Shown: positions 24,872-33,849 of the stretch, one piece after another
How positions within the stretch are numbered: position 1 is the first letter of the stretch
Layout: each line of letters begins with the position of its first letter
Source: Variovorax sp. YR216
GTDB lineage: Bacteria > Pseudomonadota > Gammaproteobacteria > Burkholderiales > Burkholderiaceae_C
Length of the DNA: 64,000 nucleotides
Reading direction: 5' to 3'
Assembly: GCF_900107745.1 (NCBI RefSeq)
Contig: NZ_FNRO01000002.1
Coordinates: 434,001 to 498,000, forward strand
Program-made: the position numbers and the translations under genes
The notes under the pieces: generated by a model
Told to the model about the DNA's origin: nothing
Seen by the model: only the letters and a program-made list of their open reading frames with translations
Database searches by the model: none

Positions 24872-26410
24872 TCAGCGGGTCGGCGGGGGGACGATCGTGG
24901 GCGGCGGCAGGGGTGCGCCCTGGCCAGGCGAGTGCTGCGGGTTGACCGGCGGCGCCTGCACCGCGGGCGGCGCGAAGGGCTGGGTGGGCGGCACCGGGAC
25001 CGGGCTTTGCGTCGCCGCCGAGGGCTGGTCGGGCGATGCGGCACTGGCGCCGCTCGCCGGCCCGTTGGTCGCCAGCGTGTTGTTGATGGCCTGCAGGTCG
25101 TCCTGCTTGAGCGAGCCATTGGCCTGCCGAAGCTTCAGGTTGCCCACCAGAACGTTGTAGCGAGCCACCGCGAGGTCGCGCTTGGTCTGGAACAGTTGGC
25201 TTTGAGAGTTCAGCACGTCGATATTGATGCGCACGCCGACCTGGTAGCCCAGCCGATTGGCGTCCAGGGCGCTCTGGCTCGAGGATTCGGCGGCTTCGAG
25301 CGCCTTGACCTGCCCGGCGCCGGAGACCAGCCCGAGATAGGCCGACCGCGTGGCCTGCGACACGCTGCGGCGCGTCGATTCGAGCGACTGGCGCGACTGC
25401 TCCTCGAGGGCCAGGGTCTCCTTGATCCGGTTCTCGGTTGCGAAGCCGGCGAAGAGCGGCAGGTTGAACACCACGCCGATGCTCGCGGCGCGCACGTTCA
25501 CGCGGCCGGTCGACGTGCTGGTGGTGGTGCCCTGCGGGTTGTTCGTGGCGTTGTAGCCGAGCTGCGCATCCAGCGTCGGCTTGTGGCCGGCGCGTGCCTT
25601 GTCGACTTCGAGCGAAGCCACTTCGACGCCGAGCCGTGCCTGCTGGATCGCCGGGTGTGCCGCGTCAGCCTGCGAGACCCAGGCCTCCATGTCGGCCGGG
25701 AGCACCGGCGGCAGGAGCACCGGCGCCGCCAGCGGGATCGGATTGGTGCCCGGCCGGCCGACCAGCTGGTCGAGCGCGATCTTCTTGACCTGCAGGTCGT
25801 TCTCGGCCGCGATCTCCTGCGCGATGACGAGGTCGTAGCGGGCCTGCGCCTCGCGCTGGTCGGTGATGGTGGAGGTGCCGACCTCGAAGTTGCGCTTGGC
25901 CGAAGCGAGCTGCTCGGCGGTCGCGACCTTCTGCGCGCGCACGAGAGCCAGCGTGTCCTGGCTCGACAGCACGTCGAAATAGGCCTGGCTCACGCGAACG
26001 ATCAGGTCTTGCTCGGCGATCGTGAGCGTGTCCTGGGCGATGTCGACCTGTCGCTTGCTCTGCTCGTACGCAGCCCAGTTGGCGGGGCGGTACAGCGGCT
26101 GCGTCGCGTTGACGCCGGCCGTCTGCGACGGAAGGCCGCGGCGAATGCTCAAGTTGGCGGTCGAAAGCTCCTGCTCGGTCGACGTCGCATTTGCCGACAG
26201 CCCGACCTGCGGAAGGATCCCCGCCTTGGCCTGTGCGGCCCGTGCCACGCTCGCGTCGTACTGCGCGAGCGCGCCCTGGTAGGTCGCGTCGTACCCTCGC
26301 GCCGATTCATACAGATCGATCAGGCTCTGGCCGTGAGCCGGCAGCGCGAGGGCAGCGGCGAACATCGCCGCAAGCGCTGCCGAAAGGGGAAGAGGCCTGG
26401 GAACGGGCAT
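24872..26410 (-). CDS. tolC: TolC-family outer-membrane efflux protein
   Basis: 512 residues with a signal peptide (LSAALAAMFAAALALPAHG). Two structural repeats of the TolC fold are visible, each with long coiled-coil helices (AAYEQSKRQVDIAQDTLTIAEQDL and the counterpart ENRIKETLALEEQSRQSLES). TolC forms a trimeric outer-membrane channel and periplasmic tunnel for RND and ABC exporters. The last 70 or so residues form a Pro-rich tail not needed by the fold. It follows the rhodanese gene across repeat copy C, in a unit with the RND pump upstream. Confidence 0.95.
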   Translation of the reverse strand: MPVPRPLPLSAALAAMFAAALALPAHGQSLIDLYESARGYDATYQGALAQYDASVARAAQAKAGILPQVGLSANATSTEQELSTANLSIRRGLPSQTAGVNATQPLYRPANWAAYEQSKRQVDIAQDTLTIAEQDLIVRVSQAYFDVLSSQDTLALVRAQKVATAEQLASAKRNFEVGTSTITDQREAQARYDLVIAQEIAAENDLQVKKIALDQLVGRPGTNPIPLAAPVLLPPVLPADMEAWVSQADAAHPAIQQARLGVEVASLEVDKARAGHKPTLDAQLGYNATNNPQGTTTSTSTGRVNVRAASIGVVFNLPLFAGFATENRIKETLALEEQSRQSLESTRRSVSQATRSAYLGLVSGAGQVKALEAAESSSQSALDANRLGYQVGVRINIDVLNSQSQLFQTKRDLAVARYNVLVGNLKLRQANGSLKQDDLQAINNTLATNGPASGASAASPDQPSAATQSPVPVPPTQPFAPPAVQAPPVNPQHSPGQGAPLPPPTIVPPPTR

Positions 26411-26460
26411 GAATCGTCCTTGAAGTCAGTAACTTGGTTTTCTTATTCAGACCAGGAACA

Positions 26461-26547
26461 CCGCGGAACCGGCTCCGCCGGGCCGCCGGTGTTGCCCCCG
26501 GTGGGGGGTGGCGAAGCGACACGAAGTGCGCGGAGCCTGGGGGCGAG
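26461..26547 (-). repeat. Dispersed dyad-rich repeat, copy C
   Basis: Reverse orientation, between the rhodanese stop (26550) and the tolC start (26410). The edge with GCCTGGGGGCGAG lies 3 nt from the rhodanese stop codon. A C-run/G-run hairpin (TTGCCCCCGGTGGGGGG) and the GGCCCGGCGGAGCCGG dyad are well preserved. In this position it would be transcribed within the pcm-rhodanese-tolC message. Confidence 0.85.
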
Positions 26548-26549
26548 CA

Positions 26550-26885
26550 TCAGTACCGGGGCACGGAAGGATCGTGGCCCGACCACGCATCGATCCCGCC
26601 CGCGATGTTCGCGACCTCGGTGAAGCCGTTCTGCGCGAGGAAGGCCGCCACGCGCTGGCTGCGTGCGCCGTGGTGGCACAGGCACGCGATGCGCTGGTCG
26701 GCGTTGAGCTCCGAGATGCGGGCCGGGATCTCGTTCATCGGGATCGTTGCGAGCGTGAAACCCTTGGGCGCGACGCTGGCGGTCTGCAGCTCCCAGGGCT
26801 CGCGCACATCCAGCACGACCGGCGTCGCGCTCGGGTTCCTGGCGAACCAGTCGGCAACCTCGGCCGGGTGGATTTGATCGATCAT
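26550..26885 (-). CDS. Rhodanese-like sulfurtransferase
   Basis: 111 residues, a single rhodanese domain. It has VVLDVREPWE, and the active-site loop CLCHHGARSQRVA places the catalytic Cys in the order C-H-H-G-A-R. This form is typical of GlpE/PspE-size enzymes that carry persulfide sulfur in the cytoplasm. The physiological acceptor is unknown. It lies 16 nt after the Pcm-like gene and before tolC, an order conserved by recollection in Burkholderiales. Confidence 0.93.
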   Translation of the reverse strand: MIDQIHPAEVADWFARNPSATPVVLDVREPWELQTASVAPKGFTLATIPMNEIPARISELNADQRIACLCHHGARSQRVAAFLAQNGFTEVANIAGGIDAWSGHDPSVPRY

Positions 26886-26901
26886 GAAATAAGGAGGCGG
26901 A

Positions 26902-27591
26902 TCAGAAGTTGAAGCGCGAGGGCTCCGGGAAGTTCAGCAGGCGCGGAGCGACCGTGTCCCACGGCTGCACCGTGTCCCACTTGCCTTCACCGACGCGGGT
27001 GACGAAGTGGGCGCGCATCATCGGCTCGTCGCCGACGATCGCCGCGAGGCGGCCGCCCATCTTCAGCGAGCCGAGCAGGCCCTGCGGAACGCGCGCGACC
27101 GAACCGCTGAGGACGATCACGTCGAAGGTCGGACCGCTGGGCAGCGGTTGCGCGCCGTCGGCATGGCGGACTTCGACGTTCATCACGCCGTTGCGGCGCA
27201 GGGTCTCGGCCGCGGTTGCGGCCAGCTTGGAGTCGATTTCGAGCGTCAGCACCTGCGCGGCGCGCTGCGCGAGCAGGGCGGCCATGAAGCCGGAGCCCGT
27301 GCCGATCTCCAGCACCGTCTCATGCTTCTGGATATGGAGGTCCTGCAGCATGCGTGCTTCCACCTTCGGGGAGAGCATGCACTGGCCCGGCTCGCGGGCA
27401 GTGGCGACATCTTCGAGCGGGATTTCCAGGTCGAAGAAGGCGAGCCCGCGGTGCGCGGCGGGCACGTAGTCCTCGCGGTGGATCTTGGCGAGGAGTTCGA
27501 GGATCTCGAAATCGAGCACATCCCAGGGACGGATCTGCTGTTCGATCATGTTGAAGCGAAGGTGCTCCAGATCAGTTGTGGCGGCGTTCAT
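26902..27591 (-). CDS. Pcm-like (protein-L-isoaspartate methyltransferase family) protein
   Basis: 229 residues. The SAM motif I is clear (VLEIGTGSGFMAALLAQRA), as are the PCMT-family start (MIEQQIRPWDVLD) and YVPAAHRGLAFFD. The active-site segment that reads TISQPYIVA-like in true isoaspartyl methyltransferases here reads CMLSPKVEARML, so the substrate pocket has changed and repair activity is doubtful. It starts 20 nt after the RND pump gene ends and is probably cotranscribed with it and with rhodanese and tolC. Confidence 0.82.
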   Translation of the reverse strand: MNAATTDLEHLRFNMIEQQIRPWDVLDFEILELLAKIHREDYVPAAHRGLAFFDLEIPLEDVATAREPGQCMLSPKVEARMLQDLHIQKHETVLEIGTGSGFMAALLAQRAAQVLTLEIDSKLAATAAETLRRNGVMNVEVRHADGAQPLPSGPTFDVIVLSGSVARVPQGLLGSLKMGGRLAAIVGDEPMMRAHFVTRVGEGKWDTVQPWDTVAPRLLNFPEPSRFNF

Positions 27592-27611
27592 GTGCTTTTC
27601 CTAGGTGGGGC

Positions 27612-30600
27612 TCAGGACAAACCTTCCATTTTAGGGGGCGCCTCCGACGCCGCCGTGACGGCGTCCGGCTTCGGCTGGCGGTGCCACTTGCGGCGCGCCC
27701 AGTTCGCGAGGTCGTCCATGTAGCAGTAGACGACCGGCACCACGACCAGCGTCAGCAGCGAAGAAGTGATGACGCCGCCGATCACCGCCTGGCCCATCGG
27801 CGCGCGCTGCTCGGAGCCCTCGCTGATCGCGAAGGCCAGCGGCACCATGCCGAAGATCATCGCCAGCGTGGTCATCAGGATCGGGCGAAGCCGCACGCGG
27901 GCGGCGAGCAGCAGGGCTTCCGAGCGCGGAAGACCCGGCACTGCGTTGCCCTGGTCGTCGACGCCGGGCTCGCGAGCGCGGATGGCGAAATCCACCAGCA
28001 GGATCGCATTCTTGGTCACGAGGCCCATCAGCATCACGATGCCGATGATCGAGAACATCGAAAGCGTCGAGCCGAAGACCAGCAGCGCGAGCACCACGCC
28101 GATCAGCGTGAGCGGCAGCGAGGTCATGAGCGCCAGCGGCTGCAGAAAGCTCTTGAACTGGCTCGCCAGGATCATGTAGATGAAGATGATTGCCAGCGCG
28201 AGCGCCGAGACCGCGTAGCCGAAGGACTCCTGCATGTTCTTGGTCGAGCCGCTGAACTGCCAGCCGTACCCGGGCGGGAAGGCGATGCCGGTGAGCGCCT
28301 TGCGGATGTCGGCCGAGACCTCGCCCGCCGAGCGTCCGTCGACGTTGGCGGTGATTGCGACTTCGCGCGACAGTGCGCGCCGGTTGATCTGGTTCGGGCC
28401 GGTGGATTCGCGAACATCCGCCACTTGCGCGAGGCGCACGATGCGGCTCGATCCGTCGGCATTCGCGCCCATCGCGGTGCTGATGAAGGGCAGCCGTGCG
28501 AGGTCCTCGGGCGAATTGCGCACTTCCGGCGCGAGGCGCACGTTGACGTCGTAGGTCTGGTCGTCCGGCGCGCGCCAGTTGCCGACAGTCGTGCCGGCCA
28601 CCAGCGTGCGAAGCGACGCGGCGATCGGCGCCACGCCGAGGCCGAGGTCGGACGCGGCATCGCGACGCACCACGACGCTCACCGTTGGCTTGTTCGGCTT
28701 CTGGCTGGTATCGAGATCGACCAGGCCCGGGATGGGGCGGACGGCGTCCAGTACCTGCTGCGCGAGGCGCTCGAGTTCCTTGAGGTCGGTGCCCTGCAGC
28801 GAGAACTCGATCTGCTTGTTGCCGCCGACCGAGTCTCGCAGGCCGACGTGAGTGACCGTGATGCCCGGGATCGCGCGCAGCCGCTCGCGCAGCACGCTCG
28901 ACATCTGGTCGACGCTGCGCGTGCGCGCCCTGCGGTCGACCAGCCGCACGTAGATGCTCGCGTACATCTTGCCCTGGGCATCGCCGGTGTTGATGGTGGT
29001 GAGCGTGTAGCGCACTTCGGGCATCTCGCGCAGCACCGCCTCGACCTGCCGGGCCTTGGCCTCGGTGACTTCGAGCGCGGAACCGACCGGTGTGTAGAAG
29101 CTGATCGTGGTTTCGGAAAAGTCCGCCTTCGGCACGAACTCGGTGCCCAGCAGGGGGACCATGAAGATGCTGCCGACGAAGATGCCGATGGATGCGAAAA
29201 CCGTCGCGAGCTTGTGCTTGAGCGCCCAGCGCAGGATCGACTGGTAGCCCTCGGCCAGCCGCTCGGTGGCGCGATCGAACCAGCCGGTCACGCGGCCGAT
29301 GGTCTTGTCATAGAACGTGACCGGCTCCTCGCGTTTGCCGTGCTTGTCGATCGACGGGTCGTGCCAGATGCTCGACATCATCGGGTCGAGCGTGAAGCTC
29401 ACGAACATCGAGATCAGCACCGCCGCCACGATGGTGATGCCGAACTCGTGGAAGAACTTGCCGATGATCCCTTCCATGAAGCCGATCGGCAGGAACACCG
29501 CGACGATCGACAGCGTGGTCGCCAGTACCGCAAGCCCGATCTCCTGCGTGCCGTCGAGCGATGCCGCGTAGGGCGACTTGCCCATCTGCACATGGCGCAC
29601 GATGTTCTCGCGCACCACGATCGCGTCGTCGATCAGGAGGCCTACGCACAGCGACAGCGCCATCAGCGTGACCATGTTGATCGTGAAGCCGAACATCGCC
29701 ATGAACCAGAAGGTGCCGATCAGCGCGATCGGCAGCGTCAGGCCGGTGATGACGGTCGAGCGCCACGAGTTCAGGAACAGGAACACGATCAGCACGGTAA
29801 GCGCCGCGCCTTCGATCAACGTCTGGCGCACGTTCTGAACCGCGACGCGGATGGGGCGCGAGGCGTCGGCGATGGGCTGGAGCTTCACGCCTGCCGGCAG
29901 TTGCGGCTGGATCTCGGCGATCGCTTTGGTCAGGCCGTCGACCACCTGGATGGTGTTCTCGTCCTGCGCCTTCTGCACCGACAGCAGCAGCGTGCGCTCG
30001 CCGTTGTAGAGCGCGAGACTGTCGAGTTCCTGCGCGCCGTCCTTCACCGTGGCGACCTGGTCCACGCGGATCGGCGCGCCGCCCTTGCGCGTGATGATGA
30101 TGCGGCCGAAGTCCTCGGGCCGCTCCATGCGCGCATCGACCTGCACCACGCGGTCCTGCTCGAGCGAGCGCACCGAGCCCACCGGCAGCGCCTGGTTCTC
30201 GTTGCGCACCGCGTCGACCACCTGCGTGGCGCTCACGCCGAAGGCCTCCATCGCCTGCGGATTGAGATAGATGTTGATCTCGCGCTTGGTGCCGCCGACG
30301 AGGGTGACCGAGCCGACGCCGCGGACGTTCTCCAGGCGCTTCTTGAGCACCTGGTCGGCCCAGTTCGTGAGTTCGACTGCGCTCGGCTGCTTGCCCTTCT
30401 CGCCTTCGGGCAACACCGCGACGGACCACACCGCGCGCGATGCCGGATCGAAGCGCAGCACGCGCGGCTCCTTCACCTCGTCGCGGAAGAGCGGCCGCAC
30501 GGACGCGACCTTCTCTCGCACGTCATCGGCCGCCTTGCGCCCGTCGACATAGAGCTGGAATTCGATGATGACGACCGACTGGCCTTCGTAGCTGCGCGAG

Positions 30601-30842
30601 GTGAGGGCGTTGATGCCGGCGATCGAGTTGACGCCTTCCTCGACCTTCTTGGTCACTTCGCTCTCGACGATTTCGGGCGATGCCCCGGGGTACTCGGTGA
30701 TCACCACCACCACCGGAAAGTCGATGTTCGGGAACTGATCGACCTGGAGGCGCTGGTACGAGAACGCCCCCAGCACGACCAGCGCGAGCATGAGCATCGT
30801 CGCGAAGACGGGGTTTTTCAGACTGACGCGGGTGAACCACAT
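27612..30842 (-). CDS. RND-family multidrug efflux permease (HAE-1 type)
   Basis: 1076 residues with 12 membrane helices in two halves and two large periplasmic loops. The N-terminus ([20 protein letters not shown]), the [19 protein letters not shown] porter signature and the proton-relay region with consecutive Asp ([13 protein letters not shown]) are typical of AcrB/MdtB-like proton-driven pumps. The second-half motif [14 protein letters not shown] is also intact. It takes substrates from the inner-membrane outer leaflet or periplasm. The adaptor gene ends 14 nt upstream. Substrates cannot be predicted. Confidence 0.96.
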   Translation of the reverse strand: MWFTRVSLKNPVFATMLMLALVVLGAFSYQRLQVDQFPNIDFPVVVVITEYPGASPEIVESEVTKKVEEGVNSIAGINALTSRSYEGQSVVIIEFQLYVDGRKAADDVREKVASVRPLFRDEVKEPRVLRFDPASRAVWSVAVLPEGEKGKQPSAVELTNWADQVLKKRLENVRGVGSVTLVGGTKREINIYLNPQAMEAFGVSATQVVDAVRNENQALPVGSVRSLEQDRVVQVDARMERPEDFGRIIITRKGGAPIRVDQVATVKDGAQELDSLALYNGERTLLLSVQKAQDENTIQVVDGLTKAIAEIQPQLPAGVKLQPIADASRPIRVAVQNVRQTLIEGAALTVLIVFLFLNSWRSTVITGLTLPIALIGTFWFMAMFGFTINMVTLMALSLCVGLLIDDAIVVRENIVRHVQMGKSPYAASLDGTQEIGLAVLATTLSIVAVFLPIGFMEGIIGKFFHEFGITIVAAVLISMFVSFTLDPMMSSIWHDPSIDKHGKREEPVTFYDKTIGRVTGWFDRATERLAEGYQSILRWALKHKLATVFASIGIFVGSIFMVPLLGTEFVPKADFSETTISFYTPVGSALEVTEAKARQVEAVLREMPEVRYTLTTINTGDAQGKMYASIYVRLVDRRARTRSVDQMSSVLRERLRAIPGITVTHVGLRDSVGGNKQIEFSLQGTDLKELERLAQQVLDAVRPIPGLVDLDTSQKPNKPTVSVVVRRDAASDLGLGVAPIAASLRTLVAGTTVGNWRAPDDQTYDVNVRLAPEVRNSPEDLARLPFISTAMGANADGSSRIVRLAQVADVRESTGPNQINRRALSREVAITANVDGRSAGEVSADIRKALTGIAFPPGYGWQFSGSTKNMQESFGYAVSALALAIIFIYMILASQFKSFLQPLALMTSLPLTLIGVVLALLVFGSTLSMFSIIGIVMLMGLVTKNAILLVDFAIRAREPGVDDQGNAVPGLPRSEALLLAARVRLRPILMTTLAMIFGMVPLAFAISEGSEQRAPMGQAVIGGVITSSLLTLVVVPVVYCYMDDLANWARRKWHRQPKPDAVTAASEAPPKMEGLS

Positions 30843-30856
30843 GGCGCTCTCGTCGC

Positions 30857-32044
30857 TCAGGGCGCGGTGCGGGCCGCTGCCGGCGTGCCGCCGGTGGCCG
30901 CCACCGGCGCGAGGCGCACCGCGGTGCCGTCGCGCAGCGTGCCGACGCTGCCGGCCACGACCACGGCACCTTCGTCGATGCCGCGCACCGCGACCATGAC
31001 CTGGCCGTTGGCCTGTCCGCGCAGCCCGGTCTCGACCTGACGGTGGACGATGCGCCCTTCGGTCACGAGCTGAACGTAAGGCGCCGGCTTGTCGGTGCGC
31101 ACGGCCGTCAGCGGCAGGGCGAGCGTGTCGGTGCGGCCCACGTCGATCGAACCCTGCGCGAACAGCCCCTGGCGGAAGCCGGTGCTGCGGTCGAGTTCGA
31201 GGTAGACGAGCACGCTGCGGCTGCCCGCCTGCGCCGTGGGGTTCACGCGCACCACCGTCGCGCCGACACTGCGTTCGCCGCTCTTGGGGTCGATCGCGCT
31301 GCCGCCTTCGATCTGCAGCGTCGCGCGCTGGCCCACGCGCACGGCGACCGAATCGGCGGCGGCCAGTGTGGCTTCGACCTCGATGCGGCTCAAGTCGACC
31401 ACCTCGATCACCTTGGCGTCGATGCCCACGCGCTCGCCGGGTTGCGCAAAGCGTTGCGACACCTGTCCGTTGATGGGACTCTTGAGGACCGTGTCGTCGA
31501 GCGACTTGCGCATCACGTCCACCGCAGCGAGGGCGGCGCGATGCGTCGCCAGCGCGGCATTGAGGTTCGATTGCGAGGTGTCGAGCGCGGTGCGGGAGAT
31601 GAAGCCCTGGTCTACCAGCGCCCGGTTGTTGTCGTAGTTGCGCTGCGCGACTTCCGCCTGGGCGCGCGCCGAGTCGGCTTGCTCCTGCGCCTGCCGCATG
31701 CGCGAATGGAATTCGATCGGATCGATGCGCGCGATGACCTGCCCGGCCTTGACCGTGTCGCCTTCGCGCACCGTGAGGCCGATGAGCTCGCCGGCCACGC
31801 GCGCCTTGAGCTGCGCGGAGTCGACCGCCCGGAGCGTGCCGGAGACGGGGAGCGTCTCGGCCAGCTCGCGCCGCTTTGCGCGGACCACGTCGGCGGCCGA
31901 CAGCTCGATCACGGTTTCGGCCGGCTTCGCGCTGGCCGCGGCGGCCGACTGGTGCGCCCTGCGCGCACCGATGGCGCGCAGCACGCCGCCGATCACGAGG
32001 ACGAGGATGAGGGCCACGACGACCCACTTGATGGAGCGCTTCAT
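30857..32044 (-). CDS. RND efflux periplasmic adaptor (membrane fusion protein)
   Basis: 395 residues. An N-terminal hydrophobic anchor (WVVVALILVLVIGGVLRAIG) is followed by a barrel-sandwich half (GELIGLTVREGDTVKAGQVIARID), a coiled-coil hairpin (about residues 110-175) and the second lipoyl-like half (LKSPINGQVSQRFAQPGERV), then beta-barrel and membrane-proximal domains. It bridges the RND permease to an outer-membrane channel, most simply the TolC encoded downstream. Its ATG overlaps the TetR stop by 4 nt. Confidence 0.95.
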   Translation of the reverse strand: MKRSIKWVVVALILVLVIGGVLRAIGARRAHQSAAAASAKPAETVIELSAADVVRAKRRELAETLPVSGTLRAVDSAQLKARVAGELIGLTVREGDTVKAGQVIARIDPIEFHSRMRQAQEQADSARAQAEVAQRNYDNNRALVDQGFISRTALDTSQSNLNAALATHRAALAAVDVMRKSLDDTVLKSPINGQVSQRFAQPGERVGIDAKVIEVVDLSRIEVEATLAAADSVAVRVGQRATLQIEGGSAIDPKSGERSVGATVVRVNPTAQAGSRSVLVYLELDRSTGFRQGLFAQGSIDVGRTDTLALPLTAVRTDKPAPYVQLVTEGRIVHRQVETGLRGQANGQVMVAVRGIDEGAVVVAGSVGTLRDGTAVRLAPVAATGGTPAAARTAP

Positions 32045-32715
32045 GCCGCCGCCTTGGGCTTGCAGAGCCCGTTGAGCACGATGTCGGTCTGGATCGCGAG
32101 GTACTTTTCGGGATCGATGTCGGATTCTCCGTCGACGCAGATAGGTGCGGAGTGCTTCCACAGCATCAGAAAGATCATGGGTGAGATGACGGCATAGATG
32201 GCGTTGTCCACGTCGACCGGCGCGAATTCGCCGCTGTCGACGCCGCGCCGGATGATTCGCCGGAGCAGCGTGTGCCCGGGTTTGACCACTTCGCGGCGAT
32301 AGAACTCCGCCAGTTCGGGAAAATTGCGTCCCTCGCTCAGCATGAGCTTGGTGAGGCCGGACGCCTTGGTCGATCCGACCCGCTCCCACCAGATGCGCAT
32401 GCAGTAGCGCAGCATGTCGATGGTGGAGCCCTCGAACTCATCGAACTCGCGGTTCCATTCCGTGAAGCGGCCGGCGAGGTTCTCGACGACCACCGCCTTG
32501 AACAGCTCTTCCTTGCTCGGGAAGTAGAGGAAGAGGGTGCCCTTGGAGACACCAGCGCGGGCGGCGACTTCCTCCGAACGGGTGGCTGCGAAGCCCTTCT
32601 CGACGAAGAGATCGAGCGCCGCTTCGAGCAACTCGCCAGGACGGGCTTCCTTGCGACGTTCGCGCTTGGCGCGAACGGTGCAGATCTTGTCGCTGAGGAA
32701 TCGGGGGGCTGGCAT
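32041..32715 (-). CDS. TetR-family regulator of the efflux operon
   Basis: 224 residues. The N-terminal helix-turn-helix reads LLEAALDLFVEKGFAATRSEEVAARAGVSKGTLFLYFPSKEELF, a textbook TetR domain; the C-terminal ligand domain includes MRIWWERVGSTKASGLTKLMLSEG, found in efflux-pump TetR proteins. Unusually it is the first gene of the operon rather than divergent, overlapping the adaptor by 4 nt, so it is likely autoregulated together with the pump. The start at 32715 is followed by MPAPRFLSDK. Confidence 0.92.
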   Translation of the reverse strand: MPAPRFLSDKICTVRAKRERRKEARPGELLEAALDLFVEKGFAATRSEEVAARAGVSKGTLFLYFPSKEELFKAVVVENLAGRFTEWNREFDEFEGSTIDMLRYCMRIWWERVGSTKASGLTKLMLSEGRNFPELAEFYRREVVKPGHTLLRRIIRRGVDSGEFAPVDVDNAIYAVISPMIFLMLWKHSAPICVDGESDIDPEKYLAIQTDIVLNGLCKPKAAA

Positions 32716-32720
32716 GGGAG

Positions 32721-32742
32721 TTAATGACTGGCGGGTTAGTAA
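32721..32742. promoter_or_regulatory. Candidate TetR operator
   Basis: An imperfect inverted repeat: TTAATGACT and GGTTAGTAA flank GGC-type bases, matching at 6 of 9 positions per arm. It sits 6-27 bp upstream of the tetR start, between tetR and the divergent msrA, where a self-repressing TetR would bind. This is a weak call based only on symmetry and position. Confidence 0.35.
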
Positions 32743-32836
32743 TGTAGTGAGGGCCTTGGTTGCCGTCAAGACGCCACAATCTCCGGTTTGGCCTGTCACA
32801 GCCCCTTTGTCTTCAACGCCAAAAATCGGAGTTCCC

Positions 32837-33388
32837 ATGACCCACCCATCCACGCAAACCGAAACCATCGTCCTCGGCGGCGGCTGCTTCTGGTGCACCG
32901 AAGCGGTGTTCGATCGCGTGCGGGGCGTGGTCGACGTCGAGTCGGGCTACAGCAACGGCCAGGCGCTGAACCCGAGCTACGAACAGGTCTGCACCGGGCG
33001 CACCGGGCATGCGGAAGTGGTCAGGGTGGTGTTCGACCCCGAGGAGATCTCGCTGCACGAAATCCTCGAGATCTTCTTCGTCGTGCATGACCCGACCACG
33101 CTGAACCGGCAGGGCAACGATGTCGGCACGCAGTACCGCAGCGGCATCTACTACACGAGCGACGGGCAGAAGCAGGTGGCCCAAGAGGTGATCCGCGAGA
33201 TCACCGACAGCAAGATCTACCGCGCGCCCGTCGTGACGGAAGTGCAGCCGCTGGCCAACTACTCGACCGCCGAGGCCTATCACCAGGACTATTTCCTGAA
33301 CAACCCGAACCAGGGGTACTGCGCCTTCGTGGTCGGTCCCAAGGTCGAGAAGTTCCAGAAAACCTTCGCGAAGTACCTCAAGGCCTGA
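32837..33388 (+). CDS. msrA: Peptide methionine-S-sulfoxide reductase A
   Basis: 183 residues. The catalytic motif GGGCFWC has Cys17 as nucleophile and Cys20 as a possible recycling residue, followed by EAVFDRVRGV and the GHAEVV-VVFDP, NRQGNDVGTQYRSGIYY blocks. It reduces (S)-methionine sulfoxide in proteins, in the cytoplasm given the lack of a signal peptide. Its TGA overlaps the next ATG by one base, so it is probably cotranscribed with the metal-related genes downstream. Confidence 0.96.
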   Translation: MTHPSTQTETIVLGGGCFWCTEAVFDRVRGVVDVESGYSNGQALNPSYEQVCTGRTGHAEVVRVVFDPEEISLHEILEIFFVVHDPTTLNRQGNDVGTQYRSGIYYTSDGQKQVAQEVIREITDSKIYRAPVVTEVQPLANYSTAEAYHQDYFLNNPNQGYCAFVVGPKVEKFQKTFAKYLKA

Positions 33389-33774
33389 TGCATTCCGTTT
33401 CCCGATCCACCGCGACCCGCACGCTCGTCTGCGTGCTGGCGCTCGCGTTGTGGGTCGCGGCGACGCTGGGGCTCGTGCACCGCACCCTGCACGTGCATGC
33501 GACGGACGATCATCCTGCACTGGCCGGGAAGGCGAGTTCTTCTCCTCCATCATCCCCTTCTTCTTCGCACGGCCTGTTCGCGCTTTTCGGCGACCACACC
33601 GATGCGGAATGCCGTCTCTACGACCAGCTTTCCCATGGGCCGGCCGCCATCGGCGTGCCGCTCGTGGTCTTGCCCGTGACGCTGCCTGCCGCCACCTTCG
33701 CCTGGCTCGAAGGTGAGGTGCTGGCGCGCTGGGCCGCGCTCTTCGACGCGCGCGGCCCACCTCCCACTCGCTGA
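33388..33774 (+). CDS. His-rich membrane-anchored protein next to a ZnuD-like receptor
   Basis: 128 residues. One membrane segment (about residues 12-30, LVCVLALALWVAATLGLVH) is followed by a His-rich stretch (HRTLHVHATDDH), a Ser/Pro linker, and HGLFALFGDHTDAECRLYDQLSHG, which contains several potential metal ligands (His, Cys, Asp). I do not recognise a characterised family. The position between msrA (1-nt overlap) and a TonB-dependent receptor of the zinc type suggests a role in metal handling at the envelope. This is inference from residues and context. Confidence 0.7.
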   Translation: MHSVSRSTATRTLVCVLALALWVAATLGLVHRTLHVHATDDHPALAGKASSSPPSSPSSSHGLFALFGDHTDAECRLYDQLSHGPAAIGVPLVVLPVTLPAATFAWLEGEVLARWAALFDARGPPPTR

Positions 33775-33849
33775 ATCCCCTTCCGTTCGCAGTCGCCTCC
33801 CGCCTGGCGGGTGGCGGCCTGCGTCTGTCGATTCAACGAGTGTTTCAAC

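Noticed and set aside
27576..31040. Very long open frame (over 1100 codons) on the plus strand opposite the RND pump gene
   Set aside because: The opposite frame encodes a textbook RND permease. The antisense frame is His/Arg/Asp-rich, lacks any domain, and arises from the third-position GC bias of the real gene. The same holds for long frames opposite tolC, the ABC binding protein at 61979 and the MATE gene.
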